From positions 1 through 15,921 of the forward strand of contig DGEB01000031.1 of assembly GCA_002385735.1 (NCBI GenBank): DNA of 15,921 bases, given 5' to 3'. The notes beneath the pieces were generated by a model, which searched no databases, was not told where the DNA came from, and was given only the letters and a program-made list of their open reading frames with translations. This DNA is from Peptococcaceae bacterium UBA3937. Lineage in GTDB: Bacteria; Bacillota; Peptococcia; DRI-13; DTU073. Positions 1 through 8,696 of this stretch are shown here, piece by piece. Numbering within the stretch: position 1 is the first letter of the stretch; every line of letters starts with the position of its first letter. The position numbers and the translations under genes were made by a program.

Positions 1-30
1 TATATATAATGCAATAATAAAACAGGTTGT

Positions 31-70
31 TTCTGTTTATGGCTGCTTCTGTTTATGGCTGCTTCTGTTT
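31..70. repeat. 16-bp tandem repeat, 2.5 copies
   Basis: The unit TTCTGTTTATGGCTGC occurs at 31-46 and again identically at 47-62, and its first 8 bases recur at 63-70. The array sits immediately 3' of the stop codon of the GerA-family gene (stop at 74-76). Read on the minus strand, the unit resembles the Gln/Lys-rich coding sequence at the end of that gene. It looks like replication slippage in a low-complexity tail. No function is inferred. The remaining bases 1-30 are AT-rich and hold nothing I can name. Confidence 0.85.
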
Positions 71-73
71 TGG

Positions 74-1717
74 TCAGTTGCTTTGTTTTTGTTGTGACGG
101 CTTTTGTTCCGGTCCGGGCATTAAGCCGGGTTCAGTGCGTTGGCGGTTCCTGCTCAGCATCTTGGGCCTGGTCAGTTGCATCCAAAACGGCACCCGAACC
201 ATTGTATCTTGCAGTGCAGGAAGGTTCACCGGAGCAAAAGGCGCAAAATACGGCACACCGAAAGATCTTAAAGAAGAAAGATGAACCAGTAAGCCCAAAA
301 AAACGATAAAAATGCCAAAGGCGCCCATGAACCCCGCCGCAAAAATGAGAATAAAGCGCAGAATGGTTGCCGCATCCGTCTGAGCAGGAATGACAAAAGA
401 GGAAATGGCGGTGAGCGAAACAACAATCACCATGTGCGCCCCGATGAGACCGGCGCTCACCGCCGATTCGCCGATCACCAGGGCCCCCACAATACTGATC
501 GTAGTGCCAATGGGCCGGGGCAGGCGAATCCCGGCCTCCCGCAGTATCTCAAAGATCACGCCCATCAGCAGAACTTCAACAAGAGCCGGAAAAGGGGTCC
601 CTTCACTGGCCGCGGCCATGGTGATTAACAAGGGGGTAGGAATCAACTCCTGATGATAAGTAGTTAGCGCCACGTAAACAGCCGGCGCGGAAACCGTAAT
701 GAAAAAGCAGATGTACCTGATCCATCTGATCAGACTGGCGTAATAAGGACGGGAATAATAATCCTCCGGCGACTGAAAGCTGGAGGCAAACAGCGCCGGC
801 ACAGTTAACACCATCGGAGTACCGTCAGTTATTATCGCCACCCGTCCTTCCAGTATTTTCGCCGCCACCGTGTCCGGTCTTTCACTGTTGGCCACCGTCG
901 GAAAAATAGAAAAAGGCGCATCCTCAATAAACTGCTCCAGATACCCTGATTCCAAAATCGCATCGGTCTTAATCCGCCCAAGCCGCTTCCGTACCTCTTC
1001 CAGCACCCCAGTATTAACCACGCCTTTTAAGTAAGCAATGCAGACCTTCGTCCTGGTTTTTGCTCCGATCTGCATTTCCTCTATGGTGAACTCAAAGTGG
1101 CGAATCCTCCTCCGTAATAAAGCCATATTGATCCCAATTGATTCCGTAAACCCTTCCCGCGCACCGCGCACCAGCGCTTCGGTCTTCGGTTCCTCGACCC
1201 CCCGCGTTTTCCAGCCCTTTGTATTCAAAGCCAAGGCTTCGGCGTAACCATCCACCAGCAAAATCGTATCGCCGCATAAACAGTTGTTCAAAATATCATC
1301 AACCTTGCTAACGACCTCCGTACCGCCGATCGAAATTAACCGTTCCCGCAGATGAGCAATGCTTTTCCCCCGCCGCAATTCACCGGACGAAAAGTGATGG
1401 CTCTGAAACATCAGCGGCTTGAGGATAAATTCGTTGATATATTCCCGGTAGACCAGCCCCTCAAAATAAAAAAGAGCAGCCCGGATTTTCTCATGTGTAC
1501 CAAAAACAAATTCGTACTGAACAAAGTCGCGATTCTTTCCCAGGATCTTCTTGAATAATTCCACGTTTTTCTCAAAATCCCGGGAAAGCTCTTGCCCCTG
1601 CCCTAACGGCTGCTCTTGTTTATTCTTTTTTTTAAGCAATTTTTTTAAGGCTAATTGCTTCAGTATTTTCTTAAGCATATTTTTTAACCCATCCTCCGCT
1701 CCGGAACCCCGCAACAA
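74..1717 (-). CDS. GerA-family spore germination protein (GerAA/SpoVAF type)
   Basis: This is a 547-residue member of the GerA family (A subunit of a nutrient germinant receptor, or SpoVAF), which acts in the spore inner membrane. The N-terminal soluble half carries the family signatures EPKTE (about 176-180) and RGAREGFTES (184-193). The C-terminal half (about 325-485) has several hydrophobic membrane segments, including the conserved SIVGALVIGESAVSAGL stretch (408-424). The N-terminus is very lysine-rich (15-33) and the tail is Gln/Lys/Pro-rich. The longest frame starts with TTG at 1717. An ATG at 1678 (residue 14) has GGAGGA at 1692-1697, 13 bases upstream, and may be the real start. GerAB and GerAC partners would normally follow, but the window ends. 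It lies 92 bases after the HD-hydrolase gene and could share its transcript. Substrate and exact subfamily cannot be told from sequence alone. Confidence 0.92.
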   Translation of the reverse strand: MLRGSGAEDGLKNMLKKILKQLALKKLLKKKNKQEQPLGQGQELSRDFEKNVELFKKILGKNRDFVQYEFVFGTHEKIRAALFYFEGLVYREYINEFILKPLMFQSHHFSSGELRRGKSIAHLRERLISIGGTEVVSKVDDILNNCLCGDTILLVDGYAEALALNTKGWKTRGVEEPKTEALVRGAREGFTESIGINMALLRRRIRHFEFTIEEMQIGAKTRTKVCIAYLKGVVNTGVLEEVRKRLGRIKTDAILESGYLEQFIEDAPFSIFPTVANSERPDTVAAKILEGRVAIITDGTPMVLTVPALFASSFQSPEDYYSRPYYASLIRWIRYICFFITVSAPAVYVALTTYHQELIPTPLLITMAAASEGTPFPALVEVLLMGVIFEILREAGIRLPRPIGTTISIVGALVIGESAVSAGLIGAHMVIVVSLTAISSFVIPAQTDAATILRFILIFAAGFMGAFGIFIVFLGLLVHLSSLRSFGVPYFAPFAPVNLPALQDTMVRVPFWMQLTRPKMLSRNRQRTEPGLMPGPEQKPSQQKQSN

Positions 1718-1809
1718 TTTGCCCAGACCTGCTGCTTGTTTATTTTTATTCTTGCTTGGGACAGGTAAAAATATGCAGCTTCAGGACTTTACAAAGCCTA
1801 TTCGCCTCA

Positions 1810-2361
1810 TCAAAGTCCCAGTTCACCGTGAATGTCCTGCATCGCGGCAAGGGCAATCCCCAGGAACTCCTCCAAGGATAAGCCCATTTCCGTACAACTG
1901 GCGATAACTTCCCTCCGCGCTCCCCGGGCAAAGGACTTCTCATGATAACGGTTCAGCAGGAAGGGCACATCCACCGCCGCCAGTTTCTTTTCCGGTCTGA
2001 TTAAAGCGCCGGCCACAATCAACCCTGTTACCGGATCGGTCGCATAAAGCGCTTTATCCATCAAGCTTTTCCGTTCCTCGCCGTGGGTATCATTGTGGCA
2101 GATCACCGCATGGATTAATTCTTCCGGGAATCCGGCCTCCTTCAAGATTCTTCCCGCCACCAGGCTGTGCCGGGTTAAATCATCCTTGGTCTCATCATAA
2201 TCAATATCATGGAGGAGCCCCGCCAGTCCCCAGAGCTTTTCATCCTCGCCAAAATGTTGGGCCAGCCCCTTCATTACCGCCTCCGCCGCGTACATATGCT
2301 TCAAAAGATTTTGATTCGTTACTTTTTCCTTCAGCATTTTTAAAGCAGCTTCCCGTTCCAT
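1810..2361 (-). CDS. HD-superfamily hydrolase (COG2316-like, HDIG type)
   Basis: This is a 183-residue single-domain HD protein. The metal-binding pattern is visible: His22, the HD doublet His51-Asp52 in GLLHDIDYDETKDD, then His65, with further histidines at 84, 89 and 93. The later stretch DKALYATDPVTGLIVAGALIRPEKK (about 102-126) matches my memory of the short clostridial COG2316 family of predicted metal-dependent phosphohydrolases. No substrate is known for that family, so none is given here. The ATG at 2361 is preceded by AGGGGA about 10 bases upstream. The gene ends in TGATGA and is followed after 92 bases by the GerA-family gene in the same direction. A cytoplasmic role in nucleotide or signalling metabolism is only a guess from the HD fold. 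Confidence 0.88.
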   Translation of the reverse strand: MEREAALKMLKEKVTNQNLLKHMYAAEAVMKGLAQHFGEDEKLWGLAGLLHDIDYDETKDDLTRHSLVAGRILKEAGFPEELIHAVICHNDTHGEERKSLMDKALYATDPVTGLIVAGALIRPEKKLAAVDVPFLLNRYHEKSFARGARREVIASCTEMGLSLEEFLGIALAAMQDIHGELGL

Positions 2362-2416
2362 GGTATAATGATCCCCTTTCTGATGTAATGATTTCTAATG
2401 GAATGCTAATACACCA

Positions 2417-2425
2417 ATTTTACCA
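2417..2425 (-). promoter_or_regulatory. candidate extended -10 promoter of the HD-hydrolase gene
   Basis: Read on the minus strand this is TGG-TAAAAT, an extended -10 with five of six matches to TATAAT. It lies about 56 bases upstream of the HD-gene start and downstream of the terminator at 2471-2502. I see no good -35 box. The call is plausible because a terminator separates the gene from its upstream neighbour, so it needs its own promoter. Confidence 0.35.
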
Positions 2426-2470
2426 TAAACCCGGAGAAAGACCAGCACCCCAACCATTCCTTGCGCAAGC

Positions 2471-2502
2471 AAAAGCGCCGACTCAACGCCGGCGCTTTTT
2501 TT
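2471..2502 (-). terminator. intrinsic terminator after the dynamin-like gene (possibly bidirectional)
   Basis: A perfect 10-bp stem pairs AAAAGCGCCG (2471-2480) with CGGCGCTTTT (2490-2499) around a 9-base loop. It starts about 50 bases past the GTPase stop codon. On the minus strand the stem ends in four Us. On the plus strand a seven-T run (2496-2502) follows, so it could stop transcription in both directions. No plus-strand gene needs it. Confidence 0.8.
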
Positions 2503-2551
2503 CGCTCATCTTCTGCTCAGAGGCTTCCTCGTGAACCTCCCCTGATTAAGC

Positions 2552-4531
2552 CTACCCAATTTTATGTTTCAGCTTCTCCAAAACATTATCGATCTTTTTA
2601 TCGAATTTGGCTAAATCCTTAAGGCATTTCTGGATATCCGCTTCCGTCATCTTTTTCATTTTCAGGGCCGATTCAAGGGCAGACTTTTTAATCTGATAAC
2701 ATTCGTCAATGATTTGATCACATTCGTCAAGCGTAGATTTGACGGCAATGTCGATCTGTTCGGCAATCTGTTTTTTCACTTTGATATAGAGCTCATCCAT
2801 CTGGTCCGAATAGATTACGGCACCAATCGTTTCCCTGATCCTGTTCCGAACCTTTTCCTCATTCATCTCCGCTAACTCAGTAATCGTCTTTTTAAACAAG
2901 CCTTTGACAAAACCAAAAATCTTGCCGTATCTGTTCTGCTCGTCTTCAATCAGTTGCCCTAAGCCTTTTTTCTCAATACTATTGGTGTCAAAAATGAACC
3001 GGTACTCTAAATTCTCATAGTTGATAAACTCAATCTTATGTTCGAGATTAAACTGTTCCTCGATAATCTCTTCCATGTTCTTTACGGTTTTTTCGCGATA
3101 GTGATAGAGCAATTGTTCTTTTTGCTGGATAAACCGGTTGATCTCCTGGGCAATTTTAATGTTCACGGTTTCGATGACGTATTTAGCGCCGTCCGCACGG
3201 ATAATGTCAATGTATTGGGAATTCAGATCCTTCATTACTTCTTCGTAAATCCGATCCACCAATTGTTTCTTCTCATTGAGGGACAGGACCTTGCATTTAT
3301 CGGCATCCGACTTGAACTGCGCCTTGACCGGATTGATTTCGTCCATCAAGGTGGCCAGTTTATGCTCAAGTTGATCCGTTTTTTCATTCAATCTTTGGAG
3401 ACCGGGGTCATTTTCCCGGATAATTCTAAATTCATGAATACTGTTCTTTAAGGCCATACAAGCATTGCGAATAACATTTTTCGCTCTTAAAAGCTTCTCC
3501 TGCGAAGAGGCCAGTTTGAAAAAGCCGCTGTTAAAATGTTCATAAATCTCATCAAAGTTACTCATCCGGTGTAAGGGCTCCAGTGATCTGGTATGTTCAA
3601 CCTCTTCCTTCACATTGGCGTCAATAATTTCCGTTTCCTTGTTCTTAACGGCTTCCAAAAAGTCTTTGTAATCCTCATATTTTTTGTAATAGAGCTCATA
3701 AATGGAAGATACGGCGCATTTAACCGCAACCTCGGACAGTTTTGTCCTTTCCTGATCGGAAAAGTGAACCCGATCCAAAACATCATTCAAACCGGCAAAG
3801 GCATCGTCTTTATCGCGGTCCCTGATGCTATCCATCTGATTAATCACAAACAGGATGTTGACACTGTCTTTGTGGGATAAGTTATAGCTGGTGAGGATTT
3901 CGTTCAAATAATGTTGCAGATAAAACATCTCCTGTTGGTTGCCGACTTGTTTGGCCAACATTAAAACAATAATCGCCTTGCTGTTTTTCAAAACGGTATT
4001 GGTAATCTCATCATGGATCTCGTTCGGACTCGAGTAACCGGGGGTGTCAATCAGCACCAGCCCATCCTTGCAAATCTGCAAGGGGAATTTAATATTCACT
4101 CTTAAGATATCCGGGTTAAAATGATCCTCGGAAACATATTTCGCCAATATATCGCTAGTATAATTTTTATCGATCTTAATGGTATCCGTGCGGTTATCCC
4201 GATAGGTGACAATAATTTCCGGTGTCTTGGAATATTCAATATAGGTGGAGGTAGAGGTACATCTTTTGAGGCGCGAAGGAAGGATTTCCCTGCCTAAAAT
4301 CGCGTTAATAAAGGTGGATTTGCCCACATTAAAGCTACCGATAATCGAAACCTCGTACCGGTTGTCCTCCAGTTCCCGGATGATATCCGCAAACTGGGAA
4401 TCGGTATACAACTCCTGAAACTCCGTTTTATAGGCGTAATTATTGTCAAGTTTGTCTGCAATGCCTGATAGTTCTCGGCACGCCTGTTTTAACGTTTTCA
4501 CGTTCTTTGCATAATGTTCTAGTACACCCAT
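2552..4531 (-). CDS. bacterial dynamin-like GTPase
   Basis: This is a 659-residue large GTPase of the dynamin superfamily (Dynamin_N-like). The motifs are G1 P-loop GSFNVGKS (65-72), switch-I threonines in CTSTST (91-96), G3 DTPG (162-165) and G4 NQMD (231-234). The rest is mostly charged helix with coiled-coil character. A short amphipathic stretch, FGFVKGLFKK, lies near residue 540 and could be a membrane-contact tip. There is no clear transmembrane helix. Family members bind and remodel membranes, usually in the cytoplasm at the inner leaflet. The ATG at 4531 is chosen over an upstream in-frame ATG at 4612 because GGAGGA (4539-4544) sits 7 bases before it. The extra 27 residues would also overlap the promoter region. 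The gene stands alone, with its own promoter and terminator. It is visibly AT-richer than its neighbours, which suggests acquisition. The cellular role is unknown. Confidence 0.9.
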   Translation of the reverse strand: MGVLEHYAKNVKTLKQACRELSGIADKLDNNYAYKTEFQELYTDSQFADIIRELEDNRYEVSIIGSFNVGKSTFINAILGREILPSRLKRCTSTSTYIEYSKTPEIIVTYRDNRTDTIKIDKNYTSDILAKYVSEDHFNPDILRVNIKFPLQICKDGLVLIDTPGYSSPNEIHDEITNTVLKNSKAIIVLMLAKQVGNQQEMFYLQHYLNEILTSYNLSHKDSVNILFVINQMDSIRDRDKDDAFAGLNDVLDRVHFSDQERTKLSEVAVKCAVSSIYELYYKKYEDYKDFLEAVKNKETEIIDANVKEEVEHTRSLEPLHRMSNFDEIYEHFNSGFFKLASSQEKLLRAKNVIRNACMALKNSIHEFRIIRENDPGLQRLNEKTDQLEHKLATLMDEINPVKAQFKSDADKCKVLSLNEKKQLVDRIYEEVMKDLNSQYIDIIRADGAKYVIETVNIKIAQEINRFIQQKEQLLYHYREKTVKNMEEIIEEQFNLEHKIEFINYENLEYRFIFDTNSIEKKGLGQLIEDEQNRYGKIFGFVKGLFKKTITELAEMNEEKVRNRIRETIGAVIYSDQMDELYIKVKKQIAEQIDIAVKSTLDECDQIIDECYQIKKSALESALKMKKMTEADIQKCLKDLAKFDKKIDNVLEKLKHKIG

Positions 4532-4570
4532 ATAAGAATCCTCCAGTATATTATAGAATATTTTAAATAC

Positions 4571-4579
4571 ATTATACCA
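4571..4579 (-). promoter_or_regulatory. second candidate promoter (extended -10) of the dynamin-like gene
   Basis: On the minus strand this reads TGG-TATAAT, a perfect extended -10 about 40 bases upstream of the chosen start codon. No -35 hexamer lies at the right distance. A TTGACA at 4615-4620 is 38 bases away, which is too far. It may act as a secondary start downstream of the stronger promoter at 4670-4697. Confidence 0.45.
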
Positions 4580-4669
4580 TAAAGCGCAATTAATAAAATA
4601 GGGAATTTGCAAAATGTCAAGAATTATTTTTGACCGGTTTCCTTGTTATTAACTATCTATCATTATTTT

Positions 4670-4697
4670 AGTATAGTAAGCTTTTCGTTTTTGTCAA
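4670..4697 (-). promoter_or_regulatory. sigma-A-type promoter of the dynamin-like gene
   Basis: On the minus strand there is a perfect -35 TTGACA (4692-4697), a 16-base spacer, and -10 TATACT (4670-4675). Transcription would start near 4663, leaving a leader of about 130 bases before the GTPase start. The inverted repeat at 4703-4738 lies only 5 bases upstream of the -35 box. Confidence 0.7.
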
Positions 4698-4702
4698 GAA
4701 AG

Positions 4703-4738
4703 AGAACTGTCTCTTGCCGTTAAGAAAGAGACAGTTCT
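4703..4738 (-). terminator. inverted repeat after hppA, probable terminator
   Basis: A perfect 13-bp inverted repeat, AGAACTGTCTCTT (4703-4715) and AAGAGACAGTTCT (4726-4738), has a 10-base loop and sits 48 bases past the hppA stop. On the minus strand the hairpin is followed by CTTTCTTG, which is pyrimidine-rich but not a clean U-tract. A terminator is the most likely role. Because it touches the next gene's -35 box, an operator role is also possible. Confidence 0.6.
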
Positions 4739-4786
4739 ATCTTCGAACAGGTTTATTACATATTATTATTGCCGCATTTCAGCTTC

Positions 4787-6784
4787 TTACATGAAAAGCG
4801 GAGCAAAAACCAAAGCTACGATCGTCATGAGCTTAATGAGGATGTTCAGGGAAGGACCTGAAGTATCCTTAAAAGGATCCCCCACCGTATCACCGGTAAC
4901 CGCCGCGGCATGAGCTTCGGAACCTTTGCCGCCGTATTGGCCGCCCTCGATGTACTTCTTCGCATTGTCCCAGGCTCCACCGGCGTTCGCCATCATGATC
5001 GCCAGCAAGAACCCGGTCACCAAGGCACCGGCTAACAATCCGCCCAGGGCTTCTTTACCCAGTCCGGGGAATAAACCTACCACAATCGGCACCGTTACCG
5101 CCAGCAGTCCGGGAATGATCATTTCCCTGATTGCCGCAGCGGTACTGATACTAACACATCTGGCGTATTCCGGTTTCGCTTTCCCTTCCATCAAGCCAGG
5201 AATTTCTTTAAACTGCCGTCTTACTTCATCAATCATGTCGCTGGCTGCTCTACCCACAGCGCCCATGGTTAAAGCAGAGAAGAGGAAGGGTAACATCCCG
5301 CCGAGGAATAAACCAGCAACTACCGCCGGGTTCAGTACATTTAAAGTATTCATCCCCACAGCCTGGGTATAGGCGCTAAACAAGGCCAAGGCCGTTAAAG
5401 CCGCCGACCCGATGGCAAAACCTTTGCCGATAGCCGCCGTGGTGTTCCCTACCGCATCCAGTCCATCGGTGATCTCTCTGACTTTGCGATCCAAATGGGA
5501 CATTTCCGCAATCCCACCGGCATTATCCGCAATGGGGCCATAAGCGTCCACCGCCACAACCATCCCGGTGGTGGAAAGCATTCCGACCGCTGCCATGGCA
5601 ATACCATACAAACCGGCAAATTTATAGGAAACGATAATCGCAATGACGACCACCAAAACCGGCAACATGGTAGAAAGCATCCCGACACCCAGTCCGGAAA
5701 TAATATTGGTCGCGGTTCCGGTTTGGGAGGCTTTGGCAATGCCTTTTACCGGATTAAAATCGCTGGAGGTATAGTACTCCGTAATTTTGCCGATGGTAAA
5801 TCCGGCCAACAAACCGGCTACTGTCGCAATGAAAACATCCATTCCGTTTTCCGGCAACAACCTGGTCGCCAAAAAGTAGGTGGCCCCCAGGGAAAGAATC
5901 ATCGCCACTGTTGAACCCATGTTCAAAGCTTTGGCCGCATTAGCACCTTCCCCTGTCCGGACAAAGAAGGTTCCGATAATCGAAGCAGCAATCCCGGCCG
6001 CAGCAATTAAGATTGGTAGAATAATGCCGTTGTAACCCAAACCTAAGCTTACAGCTAAAGCAATGGATGCGATAATGGAACCAACGTAAGATTCAAAAAG
6101 GTCAGCGCCCATACCGGCCACGTCACCGACGTTGTCCCCTACATTGTCGGCAATAACCGCCGGATTGCGCGGATCGTCTTCCGGAATGCCCGCTTCGACC
6201 TTCCCAACCAGGTCGGCCCCGACGTCCGCCGCTTTCGTGTAAATCCCGCCGCCAACACGGCCGAATAATGCAATGGAACTGGCCCCTAAAGCAAAGCCGT
6301 TAATCGTACTCGGATTGTCGAATAAGTATGTGACGATACCTAAACCAACCAAACCTAAACCAACTACACACATGCCCATCACGGCGCCGCCGGAAAAAGC
6401 AACACCCAAAGCTTTATTAGCACTGGTTTGCGCAGCGTTCGCCGTTCTGACATTGGCCTTTGTGGCCACCTTCATCCCAAAAAATCCGGCAAGCACCGAA
6501 CAAGTAGCCCCGATTATGAAGGCAATAGCTGTTTCAGGCTGCAAGCTGTCTGCCCCTTCGGTGAAATAACCGGCTAAAAAGATTATGACCGCCACTGCCA
6601 AAACAAAAACAACCAGAGCTTTATATTCGCGGCGCAAAAAAGCCATCGCGCCTTCCTGAATCGCCCCGGAAATCTCCTGCATCTTCTGATTCCCAGGCTC
6701 GACGCTGGAAATCCGTTTGGCCAGATAAAAAGCAAATAAAAGCGCAGCCACCCCGGCAATGGGTGCCCAGATCGTAAAATTCAT
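4787..6784 (-). CDS. hppA: membrane-bound proton/sodium-pumping pyrophosphatase
   Basis: This 665-residue, very hydrophobic protein hydrolyses pyrophosphate to drive H+ or Na+ across the cytoplasmic membrane. The pyrophosphate-binding motif [11 protein letters not shown] (187-197), the acidic loop NVGDNVGD (214-221) and the C-terminal [15 protein letters not shown] (631-645) are intact. Ala450 in [10 protein letters not shown] occupies the position that is Ala in K+-dependent and Lys in K+-independent enzymes, so K+ dependence is predicted. Glu231 in DLFESY sits where Na+-type pyrophosphatases carry their ion-gate glutamate, but some K+-dependent H+ pumps share this, so the pumped ion stays open. 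The ATG start has GGGAGG about 9 bases upstream. It follows secG by 107 bases with no convincing promoter between, so cotranscription is likely. In anaerobes the enzyme recovers energy from biosynthetic pyrophosphate. Confidence 0.97.
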   Translation of the reverse strand: MNFTIWAPIAGVAALLFAFYLAKRISSVEPGNQKMQEISGAIQEGAMAFLRREYKALVVFVLAVAVIIFLAGYFTEGADSLQPETAIAFIIGATCSVLAGFFGMKVATKANVRTANAAQTSANKALGVAFSGGAVMGMCVVGLGLVGLGIVTYLFDNPSTINGFALGASSIALFGRVGGGIYTKAADVGADLVGKVEAGIPEDDPRNPAVIADNVGDNVGDVAGMGADLFESYVGSIIASIALAVSLGLGYNGIILPILIAAAGIAASIIGTFFVRTGEGANAAKALNMGSTVAMILSLGATYFLATRLLPENGMDVFIATVAGLLAGFTIGKITEYYTSSDFNPVKGIAKASQTGTATNIISGLGVGMLSTMLPVLVVVIAIIVSYKFAGLYGIAMAAVGMLSTTGMVVAVDAYGPIADNAGGIAEMSHLDRKVREITDGLDAVGNTTAAIGKGFAIGSAALTALALFSAYTQAVGMNTLNVLNPAVVAGLFLGGMLPFLFSALTMGAVGRAASDMIDEVRRQFKEIPGLMEGKAKPEYARCVSISTAAAIREMIIPGLLAVTVPIVVGLFPGLGKEALGGLLAGALVTGFLLAIMMANAGGAWDNAKKYIEGGQYGGKGSEAHAAAVTGDTVGDPFKDTSGPSLNILIKLMTIVALVFAPLFM

Positions 6785-6891
6785 TCTCCTCTTCCTCCCT
6801 TAACAGCAGATCAACCAAAAAATTCTATAAATCCAAATTAATTATCCTATTCCTTAATTACTTACTTATTTGCTTAAGTCCTAATAGGCTA

Positions 6892-7116
6892 TTACACAAT
6901 GGAAATCAGCAAAGTCAAGACCATGAAAGAAATCGCCATAATCGTAGAAAGCTTCGCTAAGAAATCATCCAGCCCTTTTTTCTTCCCGCCGAATAATGTC
7001 TCAGCACCGCCCGCAATAGAACCGGAAAGACCGGCACTTTTACCCGATTGCAAAAGTACGGTCGCAATCAAACCCAAGGAAGCGATGACCTGTAAGATAA
7101 TGAACGCCGTTTTCAT
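6892..7116 (-). CDS. secG: preprotein translocase subunit SecG
   Basis: This 74-residue protein has the SecG layout: a first membrane helix (about 4-23), the conserved polar loop LLQSGKSAGLSGSIAGG (21-37) with FGGKKKGLDD after it, and a second membrane helix (about 54-73). SecG joins SecY and SecE in the inner-membrane translocon and assists SecA-driven export. The ATG has a G-rich ribosome site (AAGGGG) about 6 bases upstream. secG downstream of the eno operon is a common Firmicutes arrangement. Here hppA, rather than the frequent rnr-smpB pair, follows it. Confidence 0.96.
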   Translation of the reverse strand: MKTAFIILQVIASLGLIATVLLQSGKSAGLSGSIAGGAETLFGGKKKGLDDFLAKLSTIMAISFMVLTLLISIV

Positions 7117-7162
7117 ATGACCCCCCCTTCTGAGAAAAGTAGTATTATTTAATATCTTTTAA

Positions 7163-7171
7163 ATTATATCA
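7163..7171 (-). promoter_or_regulatory. extended -10 promoter for secG-hppA
   Basis: On the minus strand this reads TGA-TATAAT, a perfect -10 with the TGn extension, giving a start near 7156 and a 40-base leader before secG. The -35 position (about 7186-7191, TGGTAT) is a poor match and lies inside the large inverted repeat at 7178-7223. Confidence 0.55.
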
Positions 7172-7177
7172 GATAGT

Positions 7178-7223
7178 CTGTCGGAATACCAGACAGAGAA
7201 ATTTTTCTGTCTGGTTCCGACAG
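7178..7223 (-). terminator. large bulged inverted repeat between eno and secG
   Basis: Two 9-bp arms pair perfectly: CTGTCGGAA (7178-7186) with TTCCGACAG (7215-7223), and CCAGACAGA (7189-7197) with TCTGTCTGG (7206-7214). They are separated by a 2-base TA bulge and closed by an 8-base loop. It begins 15 bases past the eno stop, so it should form in the operon's transcript. No U-tract follows on the minus strand, so termination or 3'-end stabilisation is likely but not proven. It also covers the -35 region of the secG promoter. Confidence 0.55.
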
Positions 7224-7238
7224 TCCCCTTTGCGAAGC

Positions 7239-8594
<1,356 letters not shown>

Positions 8595-8696
8595 TTATTT
8601 AAGGATCCCTTTTAAATTCCCGCTCCTTTTTAGCCCCGCTGTGCGGATTATCTTCGGCTTAGAGTAAGGATGTTGCTTCATCCTTGCTGCTTCCTG

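Noticed and set aside
1740..1809. Possible sigma-G promoter (CATATTT) upstream of the GerA-family gene
   Set aside because: The -10 does not match CATnnTA, and no -35 sits at a suitable distance.
2360..2368. Plus-strand TGGTATAAT, a perfect extended -10
   Set aside because: It overlaps the HD-gene start codon and has no plus-strand gene or -35 box downstream or upstream. Most likely chance.
4550..4555. TATAAT on the minus strand just upstream of the dynamin-gene ribosome site
   Set aside because: Too close to the ribosome site (about 5 bases) to give a usable leader.
7178..7223. Possible Spo0A boxes (TGTCGGA resembles TGTCGAA) in the eno-secG repeat
   Set aside because: Each differs by a base from the consensus, and the symmetry is fully explained by hairpin formation.
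8666..8685. 7-bp hairpin AAGGATG/CATCCTT between gpmI and eno
   Set aside because: Short, with no U-tract. An intrinsic terminator here would break the operon, and nothing else supports it.
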